The translations under genes were made by a program, and so were the position numbers. Positions 32,651-44,149 of a DNA stretch of 64,000 nt are shown piece after piece. The number at the start of each line of letters is the position of its first letter. The first letter of the stretch is position 1. The notes below the pieces were generated by a model that worked only from the letters and a program-made list of their open reading frames with translations, ran no database searches and was not told the DNA's origin. Origin of the DNA: Megascapheus bottae (taxonomy: Eukaryota; Chordata; Mammalia; Rodentia; Geomyidae); contig JANJXV010000004.1 in NCBI GenBank assembly GCA_024803745.1, positions 52,456,358-52,520,357 of the forward strand. Direction: 5' to 3'.

Positions 32651-32804
32651 TATGTTTATTTAATTATTTGAAATAGGAAAGGGAAGAGGGGGAAACAAGA
32701 TGATTGGGGAGAGAAGGGAAATAGGGTCAAAAACTTAAGAAGGGGTATCAATGTGTGAGAAGTAATGTACCTACTGTAACCCCTCTATACACTACAATAA
32801 AAAA
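32651..32804 (+). mobile_element. Young LINE-1 3' UTR insert in L1
   Basis: TTATTTGAAATAGGAAAGGG, GAAACAAGATGATTGGGGAG, GGGGTATCAATGTGTGAGAA, CTATACACTACAATAAAAAA. It is flanked by AAGAAAATGTGGATATA (32637-32653) and a diverged copy AGAAATTGTGGTATATA near 32808-32824. Confidence 0.88.
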
Positions 32805-32874
32805 GAAAGAAATTGTGGTATATATACCCAATGAAATTCTACTCATCCTTCAGAAAAGGGAATGGAAAGTAATC

Positions 32875-33030
32875 CGATAGGGAAGGGGGGAAAACAAGAT
32901 AGGGGCCCGGGGTGGGGAGAGGGAAATGGGGACCATGACATGAGAAAGGGTATCAATGTATGTGAAGTAATACACCTTCTATCTGGTGAATATAATGTAA
33001 CCCTTCTATTAATTACAATAAAAATATATG
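32875..33030 (+). mobile_element. Second young LINE-1 3' UTR insert in L1
   Basis: GATAGGGAAGGGGGGAAAAC, GGGGACCATGACATGAGAAA, GGGTATCAATGTATGTGAAG, TATCTGGTGAATATAATGTA, ATTACAATAAAAATATATGA. It belongs to the subfamily also seen at 47.7, 50.7, 51.7 and 54.4 kb. The target duplication is unclear (an AAAAGGGAAT-like motif on the left, AAAAAAGGATT on the right). Confidence 0.88.
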
Positions 33031-33720
33031 AAAAAAGGATTTAAAAAATTATATTGAGTGAAATAAGCCAGAGACAAAGAAACAATGGCTGCATGATTTC
33101 CTGCAATTGCATTAGCTAGAATATGCCTGTAAATCTACAAGTAAATACACTGAATGATTAATATATAATTAATATATTGATAATGATTAACATTAATAAT
33201 TAATTATACACACTGAATTAATTAATGTGGTTAATTAATTATTTATATGTATGCATGCACACACACACTGGGACATGCCAAATTATATAGTACTGTAGAC
33301 ATTCACATACTGAAGCCAAAGGAGGCTATACATAGGAGTGAGTGACAAAGGTTCAATAGTTATGTGCAAAAGATCATATAAAGTAGTATTTTTATGAAAT
33401 GTGCTCCAAAGAAATCAAGAGATCTTTTAGTTGCCATTGTTGTTTTGTTTTGTTTTTCGTTTGTCTTGTTTGTTTGTATTTGAGAGGGCAAGGCAGGGCA
33501 CATAAGAGGTGTAATAGAGTGAAGAAATACAGCAATGGTGCTCACTAGACACTATATAGAAACCAACTGGACATCTTGTGGATGTGGATGGGAGAGAAAA
33601 TCTGCAAAACAGTGATGAAAGGAGAGACATGATTCAAAAAGTATTGTACTCATTACTTATTGCCTGATTTATGTAACTATAATCCCTGTATATATTAATT
33701 CTACAATAACAATTTTTTAA

Positions 33721-34380
33721 ATGAAAAAGAGCTCTGTGTACAAATATGGGGGTTAGGGCAGTTTAATGCTAGGTGAAGGAGAGACCAAAATGCATTTAGG
33801 CATTTTGGTCAGAGAAAAATAATAAAATAAACTGCAAACTTAATATGTAATATCTTGCGATTAGGATTAGGTGTTGTCTCTATCTATATTAAGATAAATC
33901 TGGTTTTCTTCACTTTCTAAACAATATCCATGAGATGAGAGTATTTATTGTCCTGGCTGTATGTAGGTAACCAGAACGTGTTCTGTCATCTGTAAGCCCA
34001 GCTATTTTCAATTTTCTTCAAAACACAGATGTAGATTTCATTTCCCAGAATGGACTCTTCACTAATGTACTCATATTCAAAGCAGCATGAAGAAGGAAGG
34101 AAGAACAAGACCAATGGAACTAAGCAAGATTCACTGAAAGAAATTTCCTTGAAGCAGCCATACTAGACTACTTATTCTTTCAACCCCACTCAACTACAAG
34201 GCATGCTGGGATTGCTGCATTCATTTTAGCCAGATATGTGTCACCTAAAAGCTGAGAATCCTAAGAAGAAAAGGGGGCATATTGAAATAAGAAATTAATG
34301 TTTGCCATAATATGAGTATATATACACACTATCGCATTACATAAGCACAGAGACCCTTGCTTAATTCTGAAATTTTTATG
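33721..34380. other. Unannotated non-coding stretch with a short hairpin
   Basis: It contains an 11-bp perfect inverted repeat at 33783-33810 (arms GACCAAAATGC and GCATTTTGGTC, 6-nt loop). Nothing else recognised. Confidence 0.5.
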
Positions 34381-34384
34381 CTTG

Positions 34385-34752
34385 TCAAATTTTCTATTGG
34401 TGTGACAAAACCCCAAAAGAAATCATTAATTTGGTTGTAGTCTAAGATCAGTTGGATTAATTGCTTTGGGCCCAGGGCCAGTCAGAATATTTCAGTGGTA
34501 GGAGCTTGTGACTTAGAAGAAGTAGAGAAAGAAACAGGAAGGAGTAGGAAGAGTGATACACATGTTCTATTCATTATTTCCCTCACCTGCTTGTAATGTC
34601 ATCATACATCAAGGAATCAATACACTGATTTGGTCAGAGCCCTTGGACTCAATCAGTTCCCCAAAGCCTCCTGGCTGGCAAATAAGCCCTCAATATACCA
34701 ATATATAAACAACTTAGGTGGACATGCAGTACTCAAACCATATCCTACATTA
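34385..34752 (-). mobile_element. MaLR-type LTR (ERVL-MaLR, MT/ORR-like)
   Basis: Reversed LTR pattern: TCTATTGGTGTGACAAAACC at the 34385 side, a middle with AGAGAAAGAAACAGGAAGGA, then GGTGGACATGCAGTACTCAA and ACCATATCC at the other end, where MaLR LTRs carry the ACACAGCCAAACCATATC-like motif. This solitary LTR is non-coding and diverged. Confidence 0.75.
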
Positions 34753-34824
34753 AGTAAAGGTCAAATAATTACACCTGGACATGATAAATTAAACAGCAAT
34801 CTAAACAATCATACAGTGAAAACA

Positions 34825-35540
34825 AAGGAAGATATTCTTAGGCGAGGATTACATGGGCTCAATAGTTATGTACGTAAGATTATATAAAACAATACTTATA
34901 GTAATAAACTTAAAGAAATGGAAGCAAGAGAGTTTTTGTTTTTGTTTTTTGTCAGTCATGGTGCTTGAACTCTGGGCATGGGCTTTTCAGCTCAAGGCTA
35001 GCACTCTACCACTTTGAGCCACAATGTCACTTCTGGTTTTCTGGTGGTTAAATAGAGATAAGATTCTCATGGACTTTTGTGCCCCGGCTGGCTTTGAACC
35101 TTAATCCTCAGATCTCATCCCCTGAGTAGCTAGGATTACAGGTGTGAGCCACCAGTGCCCGGCTTATGAGGGTTTTTTTTTTTAATTATATTGTTTTCTG
35201 TTCTTTTTTCTTTTCTTCTTTCCTTTGGCTTATTCTCTTCTGTGGATGCTTTTGATTTCTGTACTCTTTGTATTGTATATAAATTTACTTGATTTGAGGA
35301 GGGGAAGGGGAAGCACAGAAATTATGAGAACAATGGCTGACCCAATTTGGCAGTAAAACCCACTAAACACTGTATTGGAAATGAACTATACAATTCTGGG
35401 GTGAGGGAGGTTGGGAGGAGAAAAACAGAGAGAATGAGAAGGATGTAACACTACTGAAAAGGAAATGTACTCGTTACCTGACTCATATAATTGTAACCCC
35501 TCTGTATAGCACCTTACAATAAAATTTAAAATTAAAAGAA
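34825..35540 (+). mobile_element. LINE-1 3' UTR (older), split by a SINE
   Basis: Before the SINE: GGATTACATGGGCTCAATAG and AGTAATAAACTTAAAGAAAT. After it: a T/C-rich stretch, TTGTATATAAATTTACTTGA, CACTGTATTGGAAATGAACT, TTGTAACCCCTCTGTATAGC, CTTACAATAAAAT. Confidence 0.88.
34938..35163 (-). mobile_element. SINE, B1-like head plus Geo-like right half
   Basis: Reversed: GTGCTTGAACTCTGGGCATG, CTCAAGGCTAGCACTCTACC, TTCTGGTGGTTAAATAGAGA, GCTAGGATTACAGGTGTGAG, CACCAGTGCCCGGC. Full length. Flanking GAGAGTTTTT and GAGGGTTTTT are a possible target duplication inside the L1. Confidence 0.93.
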
Positions 35541-35613
35541 AAAAATGATACTTGTTGAATGACCAAATAAAAACTGCATGCATGCATAGATACAAGCACC
35601 TAAAATTAGTTAA

Positions 35614-35800
35614 TAGTCTGGCACTGGTCACTCACACCTGAAATCCTAGCCACTCTGGAGGCTGAGATACAACTAATGAAGGTTTGAAGCCTCGCCAGGC
35701 CTAAAGCTGGGCAAAGGCATGGCTCAAGTGGCAGAGTTCCAGTCAAGAAAGCAAGCCAAGCAAGCATGAGGCCTTGTGTTGAAACCTTAGAAACCAAAGA
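35614..35800 (+). mobile_element. Older SINE, B1 head plus ID-like tail
   Basis: CTGGCACTGGTCACTCACAC, GAAATCCTAGCCACTCTGGA, GGCTGAGATACAACTAATGA, then GCATGGCTCAAGTGGCAGAG, AAGCAAGCCAAGCAAGCATG, and a TTGTGTTGAAACC box. It lacks the CTTATCTCCAATTAACC linker. Confidence 0.8.
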
Positions 35801-36004
35801 GAAACAGAGACAGAGAAAAGCAGAACATTTTCATTTTCCATAAATGCTATGGAAAGAATGTGAAGTTATAGACATCTGGATTGTCAATCTCAGCTTCATC
35901 ATTTTTCAGCCCTGGGGCCACTAGAAATTCATACCATCTCACTGACTCATTTGGGACTTGAACTTGCAGGATTTTAACTGAGTTAAAATATGTGAAAACC
36001 TAGC

Positions 36005-36226
36005 GGGGTACTGGTGGGTCACACCTGTAATTCTAGCTACTCAGGAGGCTGAGATCTGAGTATCAGGGTTCAAAGACAGACAGGGCAAGGAAGTCTGTGA
36101 GACATATTGCCAATTAACCATCAGAAAACTGAAGTGGCTCTGTGGCTCAAATGGTAGAGCACTAGAGTTAAGCTGAAGAGGCCAGGAACAGTACCCAGGC
36201 CCAGAGTTCAAGCCCCATGAACAACA
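36005..36226 (+). mobile_element. SINE, B1-like head plus Geo-like right half
   Basis: GGGTACTGGTGGGTCACACC, TGTAATTCTAGCTACTCAGG, AGGCTGAGATCTGAG, CAATTAACCATCAGAAAACT, AGAGTTCAAGCCCCATGAAC. Full length, with a (TG)n array in place of its A-rich tail. Confidence 0.93.
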
Positions 36227-36230
36227 TGTG

Positions 36231-36287
<57 letters not shown>
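36227..36287 (+). repeat. (TG)n microsatellite at a SINE 3' end
   Basis: About 30 TG units with one C, directly following the SINE. Confidence 0.97.
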
Positions 36288-36290
<3 letters not shown>

Positions 36291-36629
36291 CCTAAAATAA
36301 CACATAGTAATCCCTCAAATAGTCACTTATTTTTTCCACTATTTCTATGCAAACCCTGGTCAGTCACTCCATATCTATTCTAAGAAGTTTCTTCCCAAAG
36401 GTTCTGTGCTCCTACAAGTTATCCTTGAGTGAGCTTAGTTGATGATCACAGAATATGAGAGCAGCTACTCTGCAAAGTTTTGAGTTCTAAAAATGTTTAG
36501 TTTATGTCTCCCTTTGGCAGGTTGAAACATGCGCATTATACTAAACTTAAAGCTCTCAAGGGGCATTTAATGATAAACAATGTCCTTAAAAAAAGTTATA
36601 AATTTTGGAGCATTACTGTTAAACGTGGA

Positions 36630-36631
<2 letters not shown>

Positions 36632-36673
<42 letters not shown>
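36632..36673 (+). repeat. (GT)n microsatellite
   Basis: Twenty-one uninterrupted GT units. Confidence 0.98.
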
Positions 36674-36678
<5 letters not shown>

Positions 36679-37500
36679 TAAAGCATTTAATTTCTTATTA
36701 ATTACAGGCTGTCATTTAGTAGTTGAGCGAACACATGTGATTTGGAAATAATGATAAATACAAACATACAACAGGATGTCTAATCTATGTCTTTTTAGTT
36801 AATATGATTTGTTTTTCTTTAGTTGATAAAATTCTCAAAAAGGAAACACAGGTAAATAACTACAGTGTATTAGTCCTCGTCTAGATATATTTTATCTTTA
36901 AGGACTCATCTTAAGAAAAAGATTTGTGGCTAAGATAATCACTAAAGGTGGTATTTACTGGAAAAACGAATTCTGAAGTAGGTCAAGAATTCCTTCAGCA
37001 CAGTAGATACCCTTTAAAATATCCAAGCTGTCAGCTGCAAATCCAGTAACAGTGTTGATCCTACAAAATTTCTTCACTGTCAGTATAAAGTGAACTGAAA
37101 AGAACCAAGAAAACGGTCACCATCATGAAAACTATAAATTGCTTTTAGGATTTATATTCTTCTATCCTTCTAAAGGTAGCACTTAATATAATAATCTGAT
37201 TCTTTCTCCAATTCCATCATAATAAAACAGAGATTCCCAAACCCAATTTGCTATTATTTTTCACTGAGATTTAAGCACCTTTCATCCTTAAGACCAGTCT
37301 TGTTATCAGAAAGGGTATTTATCCCTAAGCCCCAAAACTATTATGAATTTTTGAGGGAAAAAATAGCTGCTGAGATGATTTTCCTCTTAAACTACTTGTA
37401 TAGACAACCCATAAAATGACATCAGTCCCTTAGAATTGGCTTGGCCTGTGTTTAATGGGATTTACTGTTGTTTTACTTCTTGGCCGAGATGAGTGAGGAG
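36674..37500. other. Unannotated non-coding stretch
   Basis: AT-rich and repeat-free by eye. No coding or RNA signal recognised. Confidence 0.4.
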
Positions 37501-37504
37501 AAAG

Positions 37505-37690
37505 ATAAGATTTGTTGAGCATTTACCATGTATCATATGTTTTGCATCTATTATAACATGTATCCTCAAACAATTTAAACAAGTAGAAGCAATATTCCCT
37601 TTTTACATGTGGGAAACTGGTATGAATATCAAATGACTTGCTTAAAAGAACCTGTCTAGGCTGTGTCCAGTCTTAACACAGGTAATATTC
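37505..37690 (-). mobile_element. MIR SINE (ancient)
   Basis: The plus strand follows reversed MIR: TTTGTTGAGCATTTACCATG, a CATCTATTATAACATGTATC block, TATTCCCTTTTTACATGTGG, GAAACTGG, CAAATGACTTGCTTAAAAGA, then GTCCAG-containing sequence. Order and spacing agree with the consensus over about 180 bp. Confidence 0.85.
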
Positions 37691-40600
37691 TACCCTCACA
37701 GAAGACCCTGTCTTTCCAGTTAAATAGCTCTACAGTTATGTTTTCCCATTGTTGATAACCAAGGGAGAAAGATAGATAGGTTAGAGTACATACTCTGTCA
37801 GAAAGATGAGAGAAATCTTACTGCCAAAGACAGGTAATTATATACCAAATAGCCCGAAGTCATGAGTGTCATAAGCAAAGGACACAGAAGCACATTTGTT
37901 TAGCAACCCACCTTTTCAGTGTCTTGTGAGTTCTTTTTATCTACCCAAGAGCTATATCTACCACACATATTAAGACTTCATCTGTGATTCCAGAATTAGC
38001 CAGGGAGAAAATACTTAAGGGTTACTTCAATCACAGGAACAGTGAGAATGGAATTTCCTTTGAGCTGCTTTCTTCTTAATCTATAGACAAAAAAGCCATG
38101 AATTCACTACAAATAACCTGTATCACTTCTTGAGCACATAGTAGGTGGATATGAACAGGTCAATTGAAATATCCTATTCACTCTTCTTTTAAAAGAAACA
38201 TGTAGAGTAGCAATTAGTGTTTCCCCCTTTTTTTTTTCCAAGTATAGACAAGGTGGCTTGAGATATTAAACAATCCAGCTCTGGTTACAGAGTTGGCAAG
38301 CAGAGCTGTAGAGACTGGGGGTTAGACCTTTCAGATCCCAGAACAATCCTGTTTGGCATTCAGTCCCTCCACCAGTAATCCTTCTTTCACCCTCTCCTCC
38401 TTGCAGTCTTGCCATCTGCCATGTGCACACCTTGAAAGGTTTCAGCATGGGCACCAGTGAAATTATGGAAAGGATTTTTTCTCTAATTATGCACTAACTC
38501 ATTTCTCATTTCTTTTATTTTTATAACTTCTAGAACTTACACAAAATGACTTTTTATTTTAACATCTCCTTTCATTGATATCAGCTTTTCTCATTTGTCC
38601 ACCTTGCAAAGCTCAATATGATTGAAAATATGTTCATAATATTTTTAAAAAGGCTTGTTAAAGGTAAAATGTAGGTTCCATTCCCAGACTCTCTTAAGCA
38701 ATATGATTCAGAAACAAAAGACAGCCACTTGTGAGAGAGACAAAGATCTTTCCTATTCACTTCTTTTCATTTATCTCCTTTTGAGTATTTTTCACTTCCT
38801 TTGTTAGGAAGAGTGTCTTAGTATCTCGACCATTTTATTACATTAGCTGTTTCTCATTTATTTTCAGTGTTCTCTTGTTATCAGCAATTTTTCCTATCTT
38901 AAAAGCAGAGTTATGAGTTTTCTGTCCCTTTAGACTTTATACGATAGTAAAAATATACTCTGTGGAGACTTAGTCTTATTCAATTTTCCACTCACCTTGC
39001 ATGTCTGAATCAAACCATTCCAGTGTTAATTGATTGGAAATACCGGTTTACTAGTTCATAACTAGACATAAAAGTTGATAGGTTTGACCTTGTCTCTAGG
39101 GATATGTATCACTAGCTGCTTGTTGGGAATTCTATTTTTACCGAAGATCAAAATGGAAATCGCCAGGTGAATTTTGTTGGCATGTCACTTCAATGGATGG
39201 GTGTCAGAAAAGTGGAATACATTTGTCTTTTCTCACAAAGGCTTTTGGAGACTGTTGTTCTGTGTGGTGAATCTCTAAAGTAATGAAGCTGGCTCTTACA
39301 TGTTTCACTTGACAATCTCCATCTTCCTTTCCAAGTCTTTTTATTTATACTCTTCTCTCTGTCCATCAGTGGGAGTATCCCACTGGCATTTTTTTAAAAT
39401 CAGAAATCTGTGTGACCTCAGAAAAATGTAGCTGACAATTTTTTTAAAACACCTAAGGAAAGAAAATACAACCTTTACTCTTGATAGAAGACTTCCCTGT
39501 TTATTCTGCCACTCATCCTCATCATTTGAATCTCAGGATGATTTCCTCTTAACTACTGGAAATAATCCTCTCTCTTTTGGGTTTAAAGGAGTTCCTAAAT
39601 TACATGTGTTTCCTTTTCCCATTTGAAGAGTAAATACTTGATAGAAACTTGAGAACTGATGTAACATTAATATGAATGCATGTACGGTGCCAAAGATATG
39701 ATTTCCTTGGTTATTTTTCCTTGTTCCCAGTGAAAGAGAAGATCATCAGTTATATCTTATGTACCCCAGGAAGACCGAAATCACTTAGCAGCCAAAGAAA
39801 AGCACTGCTTTATGTGGGAGGTTTCCAATCATACCTTTGATATAAATCAACCAGAAAGATTCAGGAAACACGACAGGGGTATTAGCTCACTGGTCTGGAA
39901 TCATCTGGCTGCAGGCCCTAATAGAAAGCTTCTAGAAAGTCAAATGTGGACAGCAGGTAGTTTCTGTTGTGGCAGAGCCCAGCTGGGAAAGAAGGATGCT
40001 GCTGCCATTGTCACAGATAATCTTACACGTCTGTCACTCTTGCCAGTACAAAATCCATGTTAAATCCTCGCAATAGAGAACAGTCATGTTTTTAGGATTA
40101 CAAGGGAGAAGATCAGAGCCCTAAATACCCAGTAATTGGATTCTAAGTTGATAACTTGGTACCTGTGGCTTCAGAGTCCCAACATAGAGGGGAAAAAGTC
40201 AAGTTTATCTGTGCTTTTCTCAAGTGAAGACGAGCTTCCATTTGGCAGGGGCTAGGGAGCATCATGCCAGAAGAAGCACAGGCTGTCTTACTAAGCAGTG
40301 TTAGGCAGCACCTTACAACTTCTTTTATAGGAAGCTAAGGTATTTGGAGCCCAGTACAGGCATTCTCCTATTCTCCAGTCTCCAGGGATTGCCCTCCCCC
40401 TCCCAAAATGCATTGCATATCCCTGAAGAGGGGGTCCCAAACCCCCCCTTGGTACATGGCCTCAAAAGCAAACATCCAATCTGGAAGGACCATCTCTTTA
40501 TCCTGTAAAAAAAAAAAAGTAAGTGGATCAAACAAAGGGCAGTGCCTCTTACACAGGAACAAGGGCAATAAGCAAGTTTTCCACGGAATGAATAAATGAA

Positions 40601-40751
40601 GGCGGAGTTTCAAGGCTGTTCTGTGTCATCCTCCCTAGGAAGAAGCCTCTACACACAGAGCAATTCATACCCAGGGGCATTAAATCACCCTCTCCTCCTT
40701 GGTCTCAGGAGGCTGAGGACCTCCTATACATTATGTGGTATCAAATTCTGA

Positions 40752-40754
<3 letters not shown>
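37691..40754. other. Unannotated non-coding stretch
   Basis: 3.1 kb without recognised young repeats. Frames at 39812-40063 (+), 40325-40531 (-) and 40368-40613 (-) are short and unmatched. Composition is even, with few simple repeats, so this is a reasonable place to look for conserved non-coding elements. Confidence 0.4.

Positions 40755-40803
<49 letters not shown>
40755..40803 (+). repeat. (TC)n microsatellite
   Basis: About 24 TC units. The Ser-Leu repeat frame across it is an artefact. Confidence 0.98.
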
Positions 40804-40808
<5 letters not shown>

Positions 40809-41305
40809 GCCTTGATTCTCTCAGACCCCTAGATTCTGTTTTATTGCATGAACATCTAACACAACTACTGGCATATCAAAGATGTATAGTAAATATGTAT
40901 GATATTATCTTTGGAGGAATTCATAAAAGAGTTAGACATCCAGCTGATTATAGTGGCTGTAGGTCAGCCACTTATTTGTAATACATATAATGATTTCAGA
41001 TATGGTCTTTTGATAAGACTAAAATACATTTGTCCTCCCTTTTATTGATAGAAGTCTCTCAGGAGTCAATTTCACCCTGGTGAGATTGTTTTTTCACATG
41101 TGTGGTTGAATTACAATATCAATAAATGCATGTATTGATCTCTAACTATATGCTTAAATATGAGAAAATGAAAAATAAGCATACAGAGACAAAGAGACCT
41201 ATTTCAGTTTCTTACCAGCATTGCAATGCAAATATTTAATGTGAGAGACCCTAGACCAAAGGACAAAGAACTTCTGTATGAATAGATTTTGAAGGGAAAG
41301 CGTGA
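40804..41305. other. Unannotated non-coding stretch
   Basis: No recognised element. Confidence 0.45.
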
Positions 41306-41307
41306 TA

Positions 41308-41860
41308 TTGAAATTGAACTCAGGGCCTTGAGCTTACTAGGTTGAGGTGATACTGCTGAACAATCTTCCAGCCCTCTATTCCACTGGTTATTTTTGAGAT
41401 AGGATCCTGCTTCCTGCACAGGCTCATGTCTAACTCACAGTCTCTCTACTTTGGGCTTCTTACTGTGGGTGGGATCACAGACACACATCATGCATCCATC
41501 TTGCTTCTGTGGAAATGGAATCTTGCAGATCTGTCTGCACAATCTGGCCTGGTCGTTGATCCTTCCTCTCTCAGCTTCCCATGCAGTGTGGATTGCACAG
41601 CATGGACTACAATGACCAGCTAGGAGTTGAAATAAAGTCTGGAACACCTTCCTGCCAGGGTTGGCCTTGAACTGTGATCTTCCTTCGCCTGAGATCTGCC
41701 TCCCACACAGTATTCAGGAGTCAGCTGCACCTGGATAGAGGTTTTCTTTTAACTAAGATTCTTCATATTGTATTTTTCTCTGGGAGGGTTCTCCTACAGA
41801 AATGTTTGCAAAGACTGGGAAAGTGCTTTATCACTGAGCTCTAACTCCAGCCTTTAGCAG
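41308..41860 (-). mobile_element. Cluster of ancient B1/ID-type SINE fragments
   Basis: Reversed ID-like unit at about 41310-41376 (GATACTGCTGAACAATCTTC, CAGCCCT). Reversed B1-like unit at about 41390-41480 (TTTTGAGATAGGATCCTGCT, GGTGGGATCACAG). A second B1-like piece at about 41655-41735 (TTGGCCTTGAACTGTGATCT, TCTGCCTCCC). A second ID-like unit at about 41816-41855 (TTTATCACTGAGCTCTAACT, CCAGCC). This fits two old B1-dID SINEs. Frames overlapping here are repeat debris. Confidence 0.65.
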
Positions 41861-42154
41861 TGTTTTTTTTAGACTATAGTATTTATTTATATATATTGCT
41901 AATTATATTTATTGTATTTACAGTTATTTATGGTAGTATACTTTAAAGTATAATTCAAATTCATATTCTAAGTTCCCAAAGCTTTATTTCTTATTGATTT
42001 CTATGTCTCACCAAAACACGTTATCGTCTCATGTTACTAGTGATATCATGTTTACAATTCCCTTTCTAGATTTTTACCTTAAAGTAAATCTTCAAAGTCA
42101 CTAGTTTTCTAACTTTAAAAGAACACAAAATCTTATCATAATAATGTTTGTGTG

Positions 42155-42388
42155 TATGTGATCCTAGAGCTTGAACTCAGGGTATGGGAGCTGCCCCTGA
42201 AAGGTTTTTTTGCTCAAGATTAGTGCTCTACCACTTGAGGCACAGCTCCACTTTTGGCTTTTTGATGGTTAACTGGAGATAAGAGTCTAATGAACTTTAC
42301 TGCCCAGGCTGGCTGTAAACAACCCCCAGTTCTCAGCTTCCTGAGTATCTAGAAATACAGGCATAAGCCACTGGCAATAGGTTAAAAG
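42155..42388 (-). mobile_element. SINE, B1-like head plus Geo-like right half
   Basis: Reversed: TAGAGCTTGAACTCAGGGTA, GCTCAAGATTAGTGCTCTAC, GGTTAACTGGAGATAAGAGT, CAGGCTGGCTGTAAACAA, TGAGTATCTAGAAATACAGG. Full length, moderately diverged. Confidence 0.9.
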
Positions 42389-42477
42389 ACACAAAACCAC
42401 ATCCTTATACCACAGACTGCTGCTAGGGGTTCAAAATGTCTAAAGACAAATTTGAATTCTAATAAGGTATAAAGATT

Positions 42478-42612
42478 CTGGGATTCTTATCTCTAATTAA
42501 TGAGTAAATAGATGGAATTGGAGGTCTGGCTCAAGTTTGGAGCCACAGCCTTAAGAGAAAAAGAGAAACTATGAAACCCTGAGTTCAAACCACAGCACAG
42601 GGCCAAAAAAGA
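42478..42612 (+). mobile_element. SINE fragment, linker plus Geo-like half
   Basis: GGATTCTTATCTCTAATTAA, GGTCTGGCTCAAGTTTGGAG, CCTTAAGAG, CCCTGAGTTCAAACCACAGC, then an A-rich tail. The B1-like head is absent. Confidence 0.7.
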
Positions 42613-42861
42613 AAAAGGAGGATCCGACTATTAGACCTGCTGAATGAACATCAAGTATTTACCCAAAAAAGGTTATTCGCATTCACTAGTTTATTTTTTT
42701 TTAAACTCCTACATTTCCATAGCCATAAAAATAAACATCAGTTCCCTAGTGTCAACAAAAAGACAAAAGTTTAAAAATTGATCAGCAATTGAAAATTAAT
42801 GTGTTCCATTCTTCTTTTAATTTTTATCATGATTTCAATCTTTCTAATTATGGTTGGTTTC

Positions 42862-43235
42862 TTAGGATTGTTATTAGGATACAGTCTCACTGAACTAAAA
42901 CCACATGGAAACAAGAGTTTTATCTTTGTGATTATTGTTCTTAATATACTATGTGTAGTTACTTCTTTTCTCTTTTTCCTCCTTATCTCATGTTGTTTAT
43001 CTTATGTTGTTACTGTATCTGACTTTGGTCCCTGCTGTATTGTATATATATTTATTTGAAATAGAGAGCAGTGAAAGTGAAAGACAAGATGAGTTGGAGG
43101 GGTGAGAGGAGGAAAATTGGGAGAAAAACATGGGAAGGAGTATCAATGTTCAAGAAGTAATGTACCCACTACCTGACAAATGTAACTATAACTTCTCTAT
43201 ACATCGCCTTGATAATAAAACACACTTTTAAAAAA
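42862..43235 (+). mobile_element. LINE-1 3' UTR, 5'-truncated
   Basis: TTAATATACTATGTGTAGTT, TATGTTGTTACTGTATCTGA, ATTTATTTGAAATAGAGAGC, GGAGTATCAATGTTCAAGAA, CTACCTGACAAATGTAACTA, TGATAATAAAAC. The subfamily is intermediate between the young and old 3' UTRs here. The 86-codon frame at 42799-43059 is within it. Confidence 0.88.
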
Positions 43236-44145
43236 ACACAAAAAATCGACACGATATCTCATCAGCAACTCTGCAGCAAATAATGATACATAATTTCTGT
43301 CTAATTACACTTTACAAATTTTATAAATATGTAATCCTTGCCCAGTCCTCAGCAGCAAGCAACCTTATTTCTTTGTACAGATAAAGGAACTAGAGCTCTT
43401 TGGCATGGCTGACGTAAAAAAAAGCTTAGAGTAATAGACTAACAATTAAATTTTTTATTCCCTAAGACTTTTCTATTATGTATTGTTAAAGAATGATTTT
43501 CAAAAGATTAAAATCATAACTCTCAGTCAAGCACAAAATGAATTCATGTCAAAGGTTTAATATAACTCATTACTTAATAAAGCAACCAGTAAAATGACAA
43601 AAGTGGTCAGAAAATCATATAAGAAACCATAGGTATGCATGTTCATATGCACATACACATATACACATACATGTAATGTATATACTTACATATGTAATTT
43701 GATAAATTATTGAGTCAGACATGAAGCATATTAATATTAAGAAGAGCCACAAACCAAATATTTTGGGGATATCTACTTTATAAATTAACCTTTTCCAAAA
43801 TGTGTTTTTGAATTTCCTTATATATCATACACTATATTCTTTGCTTATTTCTGTATTTCAGATAAATTGTCTGACAATATAGGAAAACTGTTTTGTGACA
43901 GACAGAAAAACTGTTTTGAGAACTAGACCTTAAAAACACATTGCTACAAATTTTGAAATAATGGGGAATTGGATGTGAAATTTTGAGAAATTACAATATG
44001 AACAGAGAAAACTTGGCCTAAAGGCATTAGGAAAACTAGCTATTAATTTTCAGTGAGGAAATCAAGAGTGTCTGCCTGAAAGGAAGAATTGCAAATAGTG
44101 CTAGGCTTGGAAATAACAGCGACAGTCATAAACCAAAACTTTTCA
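43236..44145. other. Unannotated AT-rich non-coding stretch
   Basis: A local direct repeat of AAAACTGTTTTG at about 43884-43895 and 43908-43919. Nothing else recognised. Confidence 0.4.
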
Positions 44146-44149
44146 TGAA

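Larger units (their letters stand above)
32426..33720 (+). mobile_element. Old LINE-1 ORF2 end and 3' UTR with two younger L1 inserts
   Basis: The host L1 has AGAGCTTCCCTATGACCCAA (ORF2), CTGGGCATTTATCCAATGGA and CAGTGGATGAGG, resumes after the inserts with AATGAAATTCTACTCATCCT and AGTGAAATAAGCCAGAGACA, and runs through its 3' UTR to TTCTACAATAACAAT near 33715. Inserts are at about 32651-32804 and 32875-33030. Confidence 0.85.

Noticed and set aside
33140..33250. AT-rich palindromic TTAATTAATTA stretch as a replication origin or MITE
   Set aside because: It lies inside an old L1 3' UTR and is low-complexity AATT/TTAA sequence without defined termini.
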